DNA from: Ricordea florida
Lineage: Eukaryota; Cnidaria; Anthozoa; Corallimorpharia; Ricordeidae
Length of the DNA: 64,000 bases
Direction: 5' to 3'
Assembly (NCBI GenBank): GCA_949710005.1
Contig: OX453282.1
Location: forward strand, 14,578,009-14,642,008
Shown in pieces: positions 6,934 to 16,626 of this stretch. A program made the translations under genes and the position numbers. Below the pieces are notes generated by a model. The model was not told where the DNA came from. It was given only the letters and a program-made list of their open reading frames with translations, and searched no databases. The first letter of the stretch is position 1; every line of letters begins with the position of its first letter.

Positions 6934-8544
6934 TTATTTAGCGATTTCAAAAACCGATACCCAAGGGCAAACCTTGAAAAATTTTCATTTGTGAATGACT
7001 CATTTGGCGGTTATATTAAATGGAAAGTTAATGGAACAACAATTATGTCCGATGATGATCCTTCCGGAAAAACATGGACTGCAAATCTTTCCGATAATTT
7101 GAAAAAGTTGTTATGGGAAGATTTGGGTTTAGAAAATAAAGTAAAGGTAAGTTCATTTCCCCAAAGTTTAACATTTACAAAACAACCATATCCAATACCC
7201 GGAATTAAATTCAACGAATTTGCTCTTGATGTTACAAAATTATTAACCAATCTGAAAATATATGTTTCAGAAAAAGATAATTTCACAGCGACAATGAAGA
7301 ATGTTTTTAAAAATCAAACTGTGGGATTTACCAGTGGAAAAGAAACAAGAGCTTGGTTGAGTAAACCAAATATTAAGCAATGGCCGCAACAATTAAACAT
7401 GGCTGTTTGGTGCGCATCGTCCGGATGCGGAGTAAGTTTAAGTGATATTTTTGGATACCCCAAAGTTATTAGAAGTTTTTTCGTATTTCACATTTACTTT
7501 ACCATAAGAAGAATAATCCAAGAATTAAATGTTCCATTGCCCGGGGGAGAAACTTTTTCTTTGAAAAATAATCAGTACGACAAAAATGCTTATAATAGAT
7601 TATGCGCAGAATTTGGGTTAAGCAATGATCAAGATTATAAGGGGTGGAACAAAACTTTAGCGGATTTTAGATTCAAAGGGGGCGCAAACCATGGAGCTGG
7701 TGATATATTCATTGATTATGGGGGAGGATATACAAACCATGATGCAGTTCCGGGAAGTGAAGCCGCGCAAGCAAAAGGAGGTGGATTTCAAAATGTGAGG
7801 ATCATAAGAAATTATGATACAGAAGCTAATATTTGGCCGAGCCGCGATCATAAATTTTACGACGATGGAGGAAGAAAAAATATGGGGAATTTAGTTTCAA
7901 TGCTTCGAAATGATCATTTTGTTGATTTTCAATATGCTTGGTTTATACCAGAAACGGGTCATGGATTAACAAAGGCGGGATTGGGGAGAATAAATAGATC
8001 AATTGAAGCTTTTGTTTATTGCGTTTTGGGCGCACAAGTTAATACCAGAACTTCAATTGTTAGTAAAGGAGGTGGAGGTTTTGAAACTCAACAAAACTTT
8101 ATAAAATTATTTGAAAGTTCGGTGATTGAAAATGATGTGGCCCAATCAATTCAAAGATATCAAACTGCGGTTCAAGAATCAAAATCCCGACTTGATTTGG
8201 CTGTGGCTCCAGGAGTTTGGTTGATGCCGAGCAATTTAATTATAAATACGGAAAGCGTTATTGGGTACAATAATGATTTGAAAAGGGTAACAGAAGATAT
8301 GACTTTTGGGGTAAATAATGCAATAAATGCGCAGACAAAAAATGTCGGAATAAGTCACAGTTTAGGAACCTCAAAAGTTTTATTAAATACCAACCCACAA
8401 CCGGAAAAACCTAAACAAAACAAAGTCGTTGAATCAAAAAATGAAGAAGAAATTAGTAACATAGAAGAAACATCTTCTCACCAAAATAATCTTATTGTTT
8501 TAATGATTGCCGGAGGATTATTATCTTGGTTTTTATTTCGTTAA
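6931..8544 (+). CDS. Large conserved protein with C-terminal membrane anchor (537 aa)
   Basis: This is the largest protein of the structural block. It has no signal peptide. The body is aromatic- and Gly-rich with motifs such as LNMAVWCASSGCGV (about 152-165), FVFHIYFTIRRI, FKGGANHGAGDIFIDYGGGY and SKGGGGFETQQNFIKLFE. The C-terminus has an acidic, low-complexity linker and then a single hydrophobic anchor (about 519-537, NNLIVLMIAGGLLSWFLFR). The element B homologue is 533 aa. Differences cluster at residues about 95-150 and 190-210, as if in surface-exposed loops. It is a candidate surface, attachment or membrane-associated virion protein, but I recognise no named family. The promoter box at 6895-6901 is enclosed by a palindrome. 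Confidence 0.65.
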   Translation: MLFSDFKNRYPRANLEKFSFVNDSFGGYIKWKVNGTTIMSDDDPSGKTWTANLSDNLKKLLWEDLGLENKVKVSSFPQSLTFTKQPYPIPGIKFNEFALDVTKLLTNLKIYVSEKDNFTATMKNVFKNQTVGFTSGKETRAWLSKPNIKQWPQQLNMAVWCASSGCGVSLSDIFGYPKVIRSFFVFHIYFTIRRIIQELNVPLPGGETFSLKNNQYDKNAYNRLCAEFGLSNDQDYKGWNKTLADFRFKGGANHGAGDIFIDYGGGYTNHDAVPGSEAAQAKGGGFQNVRIIRNYDTEANIWPSRDHKFYDDGGRKNMGNLVSMLRNDHFVDFQYAWFIPETGHGLTKAGLGRINRSIEAFVYCVLGAQVNTRTSIVSKGGGGFETQQNFIKLFESSVIENDVAQSIQRYQTAVQESKSRLDLAVAPGVWLMPSNLIINTESVIGYNNDLKRVTEDMTFGVNNAINAQTKNVGISHSLGTSKVLLNTNPQPEKPKQNKVVESKNEEEISNIEETSSHQNNLIVLMIAGGLLSWFLFR

Positions 8545-8590
8545 TGTTTTGATTACGTAATCTAAAGGAGAATATGGTGTAATCAAAACA
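8545..8590 (+). promoter_or_regulatory. Promoter box enclosed by 12-bp inverted repeat
   Basis: TGTTTTGATTAC (8545-8556) and GTAATCAAAACA (8579-8590) are perfect inverted repeats flanking the TCTAAAG box at 8561-8567, just before the ATG at 8595. The same arrangement stands before the element B homologue (46087-46133). Confidence 0.6.
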
Positions 8591-8594
8591 AAAA

Positions 8595-9230
8595 ATGCTC
8601 AGTATTACAATGTACGATTCAGAAACTAGAATTTATTTAGACCCTCCGCTGAAAAATCTTCGTGAAATACAGCTCTTGGATTGTAATATGCAAACCAAAA
8701 GATTGATTAATTTCAAGGAACAACAGATATTATTCAATGATAATAATCAACCCCAAATAATAATACAACCTGGTACATATTCGTTGCGTAATATTCAATC
8801 AATCTTTCTTAATGATTCTAATAGGGAAAAGATAACAATCATTGAGACAGAAACTGCTGCCTATCTTTATTCCAATAAGAACTTCAAAATAAAACTTACA
8901 AGAGGGTTAGCGATTGGTTTAGGAGTACCAGAAGTTATAAATCCTGGTAAATTATACCCAATAAATATTCAGATTAGGGAGCCGTTGAGACTTATGTGCA
9001 GTATAGTGGATAATAGGATGACATATATGAATAACACCAAATATGGCGAAATTGTGAAACTCGCGCCATCAAACCTACTTGCAAACATTCCTTCACAAGA
9101 TTATCCGACAATTCCAGTTCAAAAATATGAGAATCCCATAAACCATTTCGATTTAAGTATCTTTGACGCAGAATGGAAAAAACTTGATCTGCGGGGATCG
9201 CCAATAACTTTTAGTTTAAGATTTAGATAA
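8595..9230 (+). CDS. Candidate minor capsid (penton-like) protein
   Basis: The 211-aa product shows beta-rich spacing. There is a conserved N-terminus (SITMYDSETRIYLDPPL), a mid segment with KIKLTRGLAIGLGVPE, then PLRLMCSIVDN, LLANIPSQDYPTI and a C-terminal SIFDAEWKKLDLRGSPITF strand pair ending SLRFR. This order recalls the small single-jelly-roll minor capsid proteins of Polintons (the F54H12.2-like type), known to me from other animals; the match is by pattern only. In element B the ends are conserved, but residues about 45-110 are largely replaced, suggesting an exposed, variable loop region. It is the last rightward gene, followed by a hairpin. Confidence 0.5.
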   Translation: MLSITMYDSETRIYLDPPLKNLREIQLLDCNMQTKRLINFKEQQILFNDNNQPQIIIQPGTYSLRNIQSIFLNDSNREKITIIETETAAYLYSNKNFKIKLTRGLAIGLGVPEVINPGKLYPINIQIREPLRLMCSIVDNRMTYMNNTKYGEIVKLAPSNLLANIPSQDYPTIPVQKYENPINHFDLSIFDAEWKKLDLRGSPITFSLRFR

Positions 9231-9235
9231 ATTTT

Positions 9236-9272
9236 TGTTATGTAACTATTACTCAAAAAGTTATATAACATA
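9236..9272. terminator. Conserved 3' hairpin between convergent genes
   Basis: The arms TTGTTATGTAACT (9235-9247) and AGTTATATAACATAA (9259-9273) can pair around an A-rich loop. The hairpin fills the gap between the plus-strand gene ending at 9230 and the minus-strand gene ending at 9274. Confidence 0.6.
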
Positions 9273-9273
9273 A

Positions 9274-9783
9274 TTATTTCTCACCCCATCTTTCTTTCAA
9301 ATCTCTTAATTCTTGAAAATCTAAATATCTGCTTGGCTGCCAGACCGCGGCAACTATTTCATCATGCAGACTTTTGTAGAATTTCTTTTTATGATTCAGC
9401 TTGTAATAATCATACTCCCTTTGAAAACAAATATCACTAATTATATATTTTCTATCAAAATCATTAATACTAACTTCTTTTTCGCCTTCTCTTAAAAATT
9501 TTCCCATAAGATCATTAGCATTTATTCCATTAACTCCAAAATCAAAATTTTTTATAAATAGGGGTGTTTGATTTCCAAAAAGACCTCTCATTTCATCATT
9601 CTTCCGCCAAAAATGAAAACATAAATTTATTTTTCGTATTAAACATTCTCTATCCTTTGCTAGTCTTTTTATTATATCATCTTTAATTGAATCAATAAAA
9701 TCGCAAGAATCCAACCCATTATTATTTAAATAAGTAAAATCTCTGTATTCGATATCACCAAATATGTGAAAAATATTTTCCAT
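9274..9783 (-). CDS. Polinton protein of unknown function, C-terminal KFYKSL/ERWG module
   Basis: The 169-aa product matches the element B gene at 46833-47351 from its N-terminus (ENIFH...EYR) through FGNQTPLF, EVSINDFD.KYIIS and KKFYKSL. Its C-terminus (DFQELRDLKERWGEK) instead matches the neighbouring element B gene at 47427-48083 (DFEELRDLKERWGNR). The gene therefore looks mosaic between two related genes. A TTTAAAA box lies 28 nt upstream on the minus strand. No domain is recognised. Confidence 0.6.
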   Translation of the reverse strand: MENIFHIFGDIEYRDFTYLNNNGLDSCDFIDSIKDDIIKRLAKDRECLIRKINLCFHFWRKNDEMRGLFGNQTPLFIKNFDFGVNGINANDLMGKFLREGEKEVSINDFDRKYIISDICFQREYDYYKLNHKKKFYKSLHDEIVAAVWQPSRYLDFQELRDLKERWGEK

Positions 9784-9828
9784 TGTTTTTTCTTTTATAT
9801 ATATTTTTTCTTTTTAAATATCATTTTT

Positions 9829-9860
9829 TGTTATGAAACCAAAATAGGGTTACATAACAT
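9829..9860. terminator. Conserved 3' hairpin after zinc-repeat gene
   Basis: The arms TGTTATGAAACC (9829-9840) and GGGTTACATAACA (9847-9859) pair with one mismatch. The hairpin lies just beyond the stop of the minus-strand gene at 9866 and before the promoter box of the next minus-strand gene. This places it at an mRNA 3' end rather than merely between convergent genes. Confidence 0.55.
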
Positions 9861-9865
9861 AATTT

Positions 9866-10252
9866 TCAACATTCCTTACAATGATACTTTTGTTTATTAT
9901 GTTCGCATATTTGTGAACCACCGCATTCTTTGCAAAAACTTTTTTGCTTATTATGAACACATATTTCTGAACCATCACATAATATGCAGTAAGACTTTCT
10001 TTTCCCATGAACGCATATTTGTGATCCACAGCACACTTTACAAGAATATTTTTTAACTCTATGTTCACAATAATAATAATAATTATACATTGAAATAGCT
10101 TTAAAAAATAACTTTTCAATATCCTCATCTGGAAATTTTCCCAACTCATTAATTAAAACAGCTTTAGTCATTTTATGTCGTCCCTTAATTTCCAACTGCC
10201 TTGCAATAAATTTTAGTTGCGGAATATTCAAACTTTGTAATTTTTGATCCAT
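9866..10252 (-). CDS. SAP-like domain plus Cys-rich zinc-repeat protein
   Basis: The 128-aa product has an N-terminal SAP/Rho-N-like helix pair (about 1-40, LNIPQLKFIARQLEIKGRHK then TKAVLINELGKF). An 18-residue repeat of the form CxxCxGSQICxHxKxKxx follows. I count three copies (from about residue 72), ending in CKEC. The Cys-x2-Cys-x5-Cys-x-His spacing suggests zinc binding. The combination suggests a DNA- or RNA-binding factor. Similar HG(R/K)-type Cys repeats occur in some giant-virus and protist proteins, as far as I recall. The element B homologue has four copies. A TTTAAAA box lies 26 nt upstream. Confidence 0.65.
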   Translation of the reverse strand: MDQKLQSLNIPQLKFIARQLEIKGRHKMTKAVLINELGKFPDEDIEKLFFKAISMYNYYYYCEHRVKKYSCKVCCGSQICVHGKRKSYCILCDGSEICVHNKQKSFCKECGGSQICEHNKQKYHCKEC

Positions 10253-10330
10253 AAATAATCTTATGAATATTACCCATCTTTTAAATCATTTTTTTGTAAT
10301 CTGAAAAAACCAACTTATAAATTTAAGCAA

Positions 10331-10436
10331 AAAAGGACTAATTTTCCTGTCAAATTTGAAAATAACTCGCTACTCAGGAACCCATAACCCGCAAGCTAAA
10401 AAGGACAGAGATTTTTCTGTCAAATTTGAAAATAAC
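10331..10436. repeat. Two imperfect direct repeats near the element A right end
   Basis: An AAAAGGAC...TTTTCCTGTC unit followed by AAATTTGAAAATAAC occurs at 10331-10365 and again at 10398-10436, about 70 bp apart. The position, between the last gene and host DNA, suggests part of the element A terminal repeat. The partner end is outside the window, so this cannot be shown. Confidence 0.45.
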
Positions 10437-10496
10437 CTAAAAATCAACTTATAAACACGCTTACATAGTAGTAATCATGTGATTACTTGTTAATAA

Positions 10497-10629
10497 TATA
10501 CATGCAAAAATTAAATTTCAACTTTCTGCACTCAATTTCAACTTTTTGCACTCAATTTCAATTTTCTGCACTGTTTGGGATTAATTGACGTGCTCTCAGC
10601 TAATGAGCATGCTGAAATTTTTGCATGTA
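10497..10629. repeat. Small inverted-repeat unit with 3x20-bp tandem repeat
   Basis: ATACATGCAAAAATT at 10497-10511 is mirrored by AATTTTTGCATGTAT ending at 10629. Inside, a 20-bp unit (ATTTCAACTTTCTGCACTCA type) is repeated three times at 10514-10573. It resembles a short MITE adjoining the Polinton end. Confidence 0.45.
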
Positions 10630-11340
10630 TTGTAGCGGCCAACACAAGCGAAGCAATTTTACGACAACTACCCTTGGTTCGCGAGTGACGACGCACTATA
10701 AAGCGAGGAAATATTTTACGGACAGGAATCTTGAATCGTTTATTGAACGTGATCATAGGATCCAAGTCCTTATCGTAATCTGAAACGTGAAATGGAATTA
10801 AAAGGCTAAGCTAGTTTACAACATACAAGTTAACATTCCAATCATTCCTCTGCAAGTTACCAAGTCTAAGTCGAAAAGGAGAAACGAAACAAAACATAAC
10901 GACACTTAAAGAAATCATCACAAAACGAAGTAACAAGTGCAAAAGGAGCTAAAAACGAACTAATAGCCAAGTGAGAAAGGCGAGTAACATTTGAATAACA
11001 AACTAACCTATGCCACGTGGTAACGTAGCTGAAGAAACTAAGCGAAAGCTAAAAAGATTCTATGGAAAGAGTTAGGTATACAAAGGAACTTAAAGACTCA
11101 CATAACAGTCCCGCTTGTAAGAGCTTGACCAAACGACTTCAAAGATAAACTGGAAAACTGCTCTAACAATGAGCACGACCTATCGTTTGCCCGCACATAG
11201 CCAATGCTAACTCGAATGCGGTTTGAGCTAAACTTAAGTAATCACGTCCCTAATGGACACGGAAAAACGTCATCTTGCGGTTAGTGTAATACAATTAAGC
11301 AAAAACGAATCAATTTTCGGGAACAGCGCGTGGTAGCCGT
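10630..11340. other. No gene recognised
   Basis: This is host-type DNA with a run of A-rich, AAC/AAG-laden sequence from about 10850 to 11250. I see no long ORF, conserved domain or clear repeat boundary. Confidence 0.4.
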
Positions 11341-11392
11341 TACATGTATATTATTAAGTAAGTTATACCACCGTAAAGTAAATCAGGGAGGT

Positions 11393-11423
11393 GCTGACGT
11401 TTCGAGCGTTAGCCCTTCGTCGG
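11393..11423 (-). ncRNA. Degenerate hammerhead-like core
   Basis: On the minus strand the sequence reads CCGACGA, a possible stem II (GGGC-TAAC-GCTC), then GAAACGTC. The order matches a hammerhead ribozyme, but the CUGAUGA box has two changes (CCGACGA), so activity is doubtful. This kind of motif is typical of Penelope-like element ends in animals (recall). Confidence 0.3.
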
Positions 11424-11879
11424 AGCGACTTCGATTGTTGTCAGTCGGATTCGTAAGTGTCTCGATTATATTGGAGGCCTGAAGCCCCGCTGAGGAACCT
11501 TCCGCCGTCATAGGCGTACTGAAAAATAAGACGACGATAATTTGAGTTTTTTCCCCAAGGGAAGAAAAATATCGTGAGAAAATACGAAATTTCTGTCGAG
11601 GGAACCAAGGTTGTGCGACTAAATTTTCGCGCGCCAAAAAGCATTGATTATGCGCATGCGCAGGGCAATCTCTTAGGATCCCTGTGCAGCTGATGACGAG
11701 ATGTGAGTGAACTTTTAGCCAGGGACGCGAAGCTTTCAGGTCAATATAAAGATTGGACAGGGTGTATCGGAAGGAAGGGTTTGGCCAAATATAGCCTAAC
11801 AACAATTGCCATTATAATATTCAAAAGTGTATTGCAAACAATAAGCTGTGCGTTAGAAAATTGAAGAGGACGTGGCTGA

Positions 11880-12059
11880 TTGGTGGTGACGTCATATATT
11901 TTCATTTGGTGGTTGTTTTTCTGTATATTGCCCCTTCCACCAACGTCTGTGAGAAAGCACACCTTATACGAAAAGGAAGTATCGTACACTAGTTGTCCTG
12001 GCCTTGTGTACCGGCTACGTCTCATTGAATTTCCGTCTGTATCAGGACGCATCAGAAAG
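11880..12059 (+). promoter_or_regulatory. Possible promoter and 5' noncoding exon of the Ras-like gene
   Basis: A CRE-like GTGACGTCAT at 11886-11895 is followed about 165 bp later by a consensus splice donor, CAGAAAG|GTAAGC (junction 12059/12060). No coding start is evident here. The first coding exon of the Ras-like gene lies at 14217, so this could be its 5' untranslated exon. The link is inference only. Confidence 0.25.
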
Positions 12060-12189
12060 GTAAGCCTGCACCGTACTTCCTCCATCATTCTTCATCTTAC
12101 ATCGAGTTGTTTTTCCAACATGCAAATTACTATGCAGAGCTTTCTTAAACTTGGTGTATCTATGGCCATTAAATCCTCTTAACGTGGGC

Positions 12190-14210
12190 TTAGTCAGTAA
12201 TTAGAGGAATCTGATAACACCACTGTAAAGTAGTGGAACTTGATGTTCCCCTCGCTGTGTCACACCAATGTACTGGCTCGTTCAATCCTTCATCATACAT
12301 GTTTGGTGGAAGTAACAGTTTCTAGAGTTCAACGTAAGGCATTCATATTTCACAAACTGCAGTCGTTTCTGCTTAACCGTATTGGTTAAGGCGTGCACAT
12401 GAACTGATGAAATTTTTTTGCCTCGAGAGTGCTTGAAGACACTAGCTGATTCGCAACAAGTGTTATGTACAGATTGAATTTGATAATTAAATTAACAGTG
12501 ATTTCGGTGTCGTCAGGTGGTTTACTGAAATTGACACTTGAGCTCGGAAAAAACAGGCGTGATATGTGGTCATGGTCATGTTTTCCAAGATGCTTTGCCT
12601 GCTTTGAATTCACTGGTACCGTTTTATCTTCACTTACACGTCTGTATGATCATGTCAGAGATTTATAGTTCCTAGACTCTGCTTTTGCCATACACTGTAT
12701 GGACAGGGGTCATTTAATCAGAACAAAACTACAACTTCTTGGAAGTGCATTTGCATTTTCCATTATCCATTATTCTGTATTAGAGATACCCATTTTTGTA
12801 GCCCATGGAGCAATATAATAAATCATATTGTTTATACAATTGTGTTGTATATATGTACCAACTGCAAGCAAACAGATATGAATATCACACATGTCAGCTT
12901 TCCAGTTGATTTTTTTTTTTAATCAGGTGGTCATGCAGACCATCTGAGGGGTCACCCAGACCATGTGCCAGTAGTGACTCACGACTTATATTTTGCATGT
13001 TGGTTCAAGAAGCCTTCTTTATTAGATCATTGACCTGAGACCCATCTCTATCATTATTTTACATCATTATTTTACATCATTATTTTATCATTGAATTTCT
13101 TTGCTTCCACTCAGTACTTTCCTTACCACTAAATTCTATAAAAATCTATATAATTTCACTAAATTCTGTATGATAAAAAGATTACATGGTCATTACGAGA
13201 TATAAAGAATTTCCTTTCCAAGGTTAAAAAATATTTGTCAATACTCAGAGAAATTGTTATATTTCAGGGGCTACCATATTATATTGTCTATATTATATAA
13301 CATGTACCATTTTCTATTTCTTATTTACCAGCTACAAGGTCTGAGCTGAAAATCCATTCAAGGGCTGGGTTCTTCCCTATAAGGACCTATTTATGCTGGT
13401 ATGCTGGTAGATTATGCATGAACTTTTGTATGGTGAAAAATTGGTTTACAGTAGTTTAAGTGGTATGTCATTAAAGTCCTAAGTTACTTAAGGGGTTAGC
13501 AATTGAAAGTGGATTGAAGGAGGGATCTCAGGTGAGGTCAACATTTTGGTTGGACTGCAGGTATAAGGACTGATTTGTGTATGGTATTTGTATATAAATT
13601 TTATGATGTGATTTGACAGCCTGCATGATGTTAACATACCTTAACTTCTATGTTAACTTCTATGGGCTATGAAAATGAGAAAAAAAATAAAAAGAATAAA
13701 AATAAAAATAATAAAAAGAACCCCTGTTACCATTGGAATTTCAAAATGTCTTCCATGGTTCATGATGTGTGTATAAATATTATACCCTCTGGAACTGCAT
13801 AATGGAGTTGTGGAAGGAAAGAAATGTGAAGGGGACTCAGATATATATTTTGGGTTACGACATGATGAATTTAATTCTTCCCAATTTTTTTTTTTCTGGA
13901 GTGTACAGTGTTCAAAACATTATATCAAATTTTTAACTTTTCATGTCTATTAAAGCTCTATACAGTCAACCTTGAACAAAGGGAAAAGGTGCTTCATGTA
14001 TAATCATAAAGCCTAGTGAACTCTCTAGAGCTCACTCTTGGTGTAGTTGTAGTGTAGCATATATATTGGGTGTCTTTATCTATTAATTAAAACACAATGG
14101 AAATAAACTTTCCAATTTTTTAACTTGTAATAATGTACCAGTACACGCACTTTTATTACTGATGCTGGTTGCGCTGATTCCATGTACAACAGGTAGTGGA
14201 TGGGTAAACT
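12190..14210. other. No gene recognised (intronic or intergenic)
   Basis: The stretch is AT-rich, with poly-T and poly-A tracts (12910, 13680-13720, 13889) and no convincing ORF. If the donor at 12060 is real, this is the first intron of the Ras-like gene. Confidence 0.4.
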
Positions 14211-14216
14211 CTAAGT

Positions 14217-14300
14217 ATGTTCCGTTTGTGCGTCGTTGGAAGTGGTGGAGTTGGCAAGAGCTCTCTTACCATTCGGTATTTAAGGAATGAGTTTACAGAG
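14217..14300 (+). CDS. Ras-family GTPase, coding exon 1
   Basis: The exon encodes 28 residues starting MFRLCVVGSGGVGKSSLTI. It holds the first beta strand and the G1/P-loop GSGGVGKSS (residues 8-16), ending NEFTE at a GTAACT donor, phase 0. The P-loop position and sequence are those of Ras-family small GTPases. Confidence 0.85.
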
Positions 14301-14565
14301 GTAACTACAGTCAAAATTAGTCAATAACTTATTATGCAGTCATTTAATTATTAATAAATGGTTCAAACATTGGAGAGCATTTATTAACAGTTCCAGCAAA
14401 TCCTGGCACTGTTGTATTCTATATACCTTGCTGCTCTATGAAAGTTGCATTGATTACTTAAAGGTGTAAAACTGCTCATCCCAGATCTATTTTAAGGATT
14501 CATCTTTCAGGTAGCCAGGCATTTGTTGTCATTAATGACTTGAAACACAATTGAGAGCCCTAAAA

Positions 14566-14642
14566 ACTACTTCTACTGGTTAAACGTATGTTGGAAATAA
14601 TAATAAATTACTAGCATTTAAGTTTAACCAGTAGAAGTGCCT
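14566..14642. repeat. Short inverted repeat (MITE-like)
   Basis: CACTTCTACTGGTTAAAC-type arms lie at about 14568-14585 and 14622-14640, with a 35-bp spacer, inside the first intron after coding exon 1. Confidence 0.4.
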
Positions 14643-15460
14643 TTCACTTGTTTTCCAAGGTACTAATTAGAACTTGTTTGAACTGGTCTTGTTCCTAGTA
14701 CAGGTTGCTGGCAAATAAAATATATAATCTTTGTTCTATATGTTGTTAGGCAGCTGTTCACTGTAAACATCTATTTCAGAACTGCTGAAAGAAAATTCCT
14801 AAATTGTAAGCTACATGTATTTTATTGCTTAACATACAATATTGCAGGCCATGTAAAGTAGTGATTAATCTTGTGATTACCAAGTAACTCTGCCTCTATA
14901 TATGTTGCACATTGATTATCAGGGCTGCAAATAACGGCCGGGCAACGGACAATGTCCGGTCAAAAATAGGTTTTGTCTGTTCAAATCCTAAGATGGTCGG
15001 ACAATTTGTCCGGTCGTTTACGCTGGCAAGGAAAAACCTTAGAGTTTCAAGTCGTCATCGCAAATACTAGCGCGTCTTACAGTTATGTACCTGTCATGGG
15101 TGTGAATTACTTTAGTATTAGTCCGTGTGAGTTTTGTACACATAATGTGACTCGCACTTTTATAGCGATAAGATGTAATCAATGTTTGTCCGGCCAAAAA
15201 TGGGATGTGTCCAAGCAAAAATAGGTTTGACCGGACAATTTGACCGGTGCCAGCTGGGAAATTATTTGCAACCGTGGAATATAAATATAATTTGGTGCCT
15301 TGGCATATTTACCTGCTGTAGGTATACCTTGGTAAGGTCCTTGACACAGTATCTTGGAGGAAAATAATAATTATGTAGTTGCTGTATGCTATAATTTTAA
15401 GCTTCATTGGAATTAGATATTCAATTAAAGTACTTAACAGCATATTTGCATTTCTTGCAG

Positions 15461-15479
15461 TACTACGATCCTACATTAG
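15461..15479 (+). CDS. Ras-family GTPase, coding exon 2 (micro-exon)
   Basis: A TTTCTTGCAG acceptor precedes TACTACGATCCTACATTAG, followed by a GTAAGT donor. It encodes YYDPTL plus one base of the next codon. This is the switch I segment, with the effector-region threonine of Ras proteins, and it directly continues NEFTE of exon 1. Confidence 0.75.
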
Positions 15480-16221
15480 GTAAGTTAAGTACTATAATGT
15501 ACCAGATGGAATAGATAATTCTTGTAAAATATTCTGGGTAAACTCCTGAGTTAAGTAGCATTTGATAAATATGAATATTTTAGATAAGTTAAAGGTAAAC
15601 CTTTTTCTACAAGTCATGGTAGGAGCTTGTAATCACAATAGTTACTCTAGAGTTATACATCACAACAGGATACATTATTTTTTGTTGCACAGTGTATTTG
15701 GTTTGATATAGAGGATCGATATTTAACATACTGGTAGTCATGCATGGTGTCAAACTTCATTTAAGGTGAAAGTTAAAGGTGTTATGTTGTTACACAGAAG
15801 ACCTGGATTATTTTTACGTCTCATTAATTTTGTGTACCAAGAAAGCTTACTTTAACCTGGTATTTGCTTTTACATGTACTTAAAATAAAACATACTATTA
15901 GTTAATCTCATTGAAGCAAAAGATGGAAATCAGATTATTAAGATTATTGCAGCATTTTTTATAATAGCAATAGAGCTTCCCAAAACATTGCAGAAATTGC
16001 CAACCTCAGGTAATTTTTATGTAAATTAAATTGGAAAAAACTGCCTATAGTGAACAGTGGCTCAGCTGTACAGCCTTTTACCTAACTGTCCACAGTATTA
16101 AAGTATTTGTATGTTTGAGTTAAATATAGAAAACATAATAAAAGGGAGGAAGAATTGAGTAAAATCACTAAAGGAAATTGCGAAGGATTTGAAAGGATGA
16201 TTTTTTGTTTGGAAGTTCTGG

Positions 16222-16250
16222 AATCAATCAATCAATCAATCAATCAATCA
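16222..16250. repeat. (AATC)n microsatellite
   Basis: There are seven tandem AATC units followed by AAG. Confidence 0.8.
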
Positions 16251-16626
16251 AGTTATTTTATTGTTGATAACGTGGGGAGTGGTCGCCCAATCTCCCAAGC
16301 CAGGGGCTCATGTAAGAAACGCTCGGCATATATAATTACAACTACATGTACACGGGCCTGACCGCAACACCGGGTTCTACATCCCCTACTCTTCGCGAAC
16401 AGTGTGTGGGTTCTTTAACGTCCCACAAAGTTATTACATACATTTGAGAAGTTTAAAATTTACAATAAACACCATTCGCAATTAACTGTTAGTCTTTCGT
16501 GTAAGTTATTATTTTCTCCATTTATATTTAAAACTAAAAATTAATTGTAGTTTCAGTGTTAACCTACCAATTTATCAAGGCTGGCTTGATTTTGCATTCT
16601 TCTGCCTTGCTTTACAACTAATATTT

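Larger units (their letters stand above)
1..10490 (+). mobile_element. Polinton/Maverick element A, right-hand part
   Basis: This block carries the same gene order as the complete element at 32157-49062, from the integrase start codon through capsid, ATPase, membrane-protein, SSB-like and zinc-repeat genes. Its left part (polymerase, most of the integrase, left terminus) lies outside the window. All ORFs are open. The right boundary is uncertain: after the last gene (start codon at 10252) there are AT-rich direct repeats but nothing like the element B terminus (no CCCCTACT). I put the end near 10490 only because a separate host-type inverted repeat begins at 10497. Confidence 0.85.

Noticed and set aside
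9766-10056. Plus-strand ORF rich in Phe, His and Ile
   Set aside because: It is the antisense shadow of the Cys/His-repeat gene; its repeats come from the coding repeat on the other strand.
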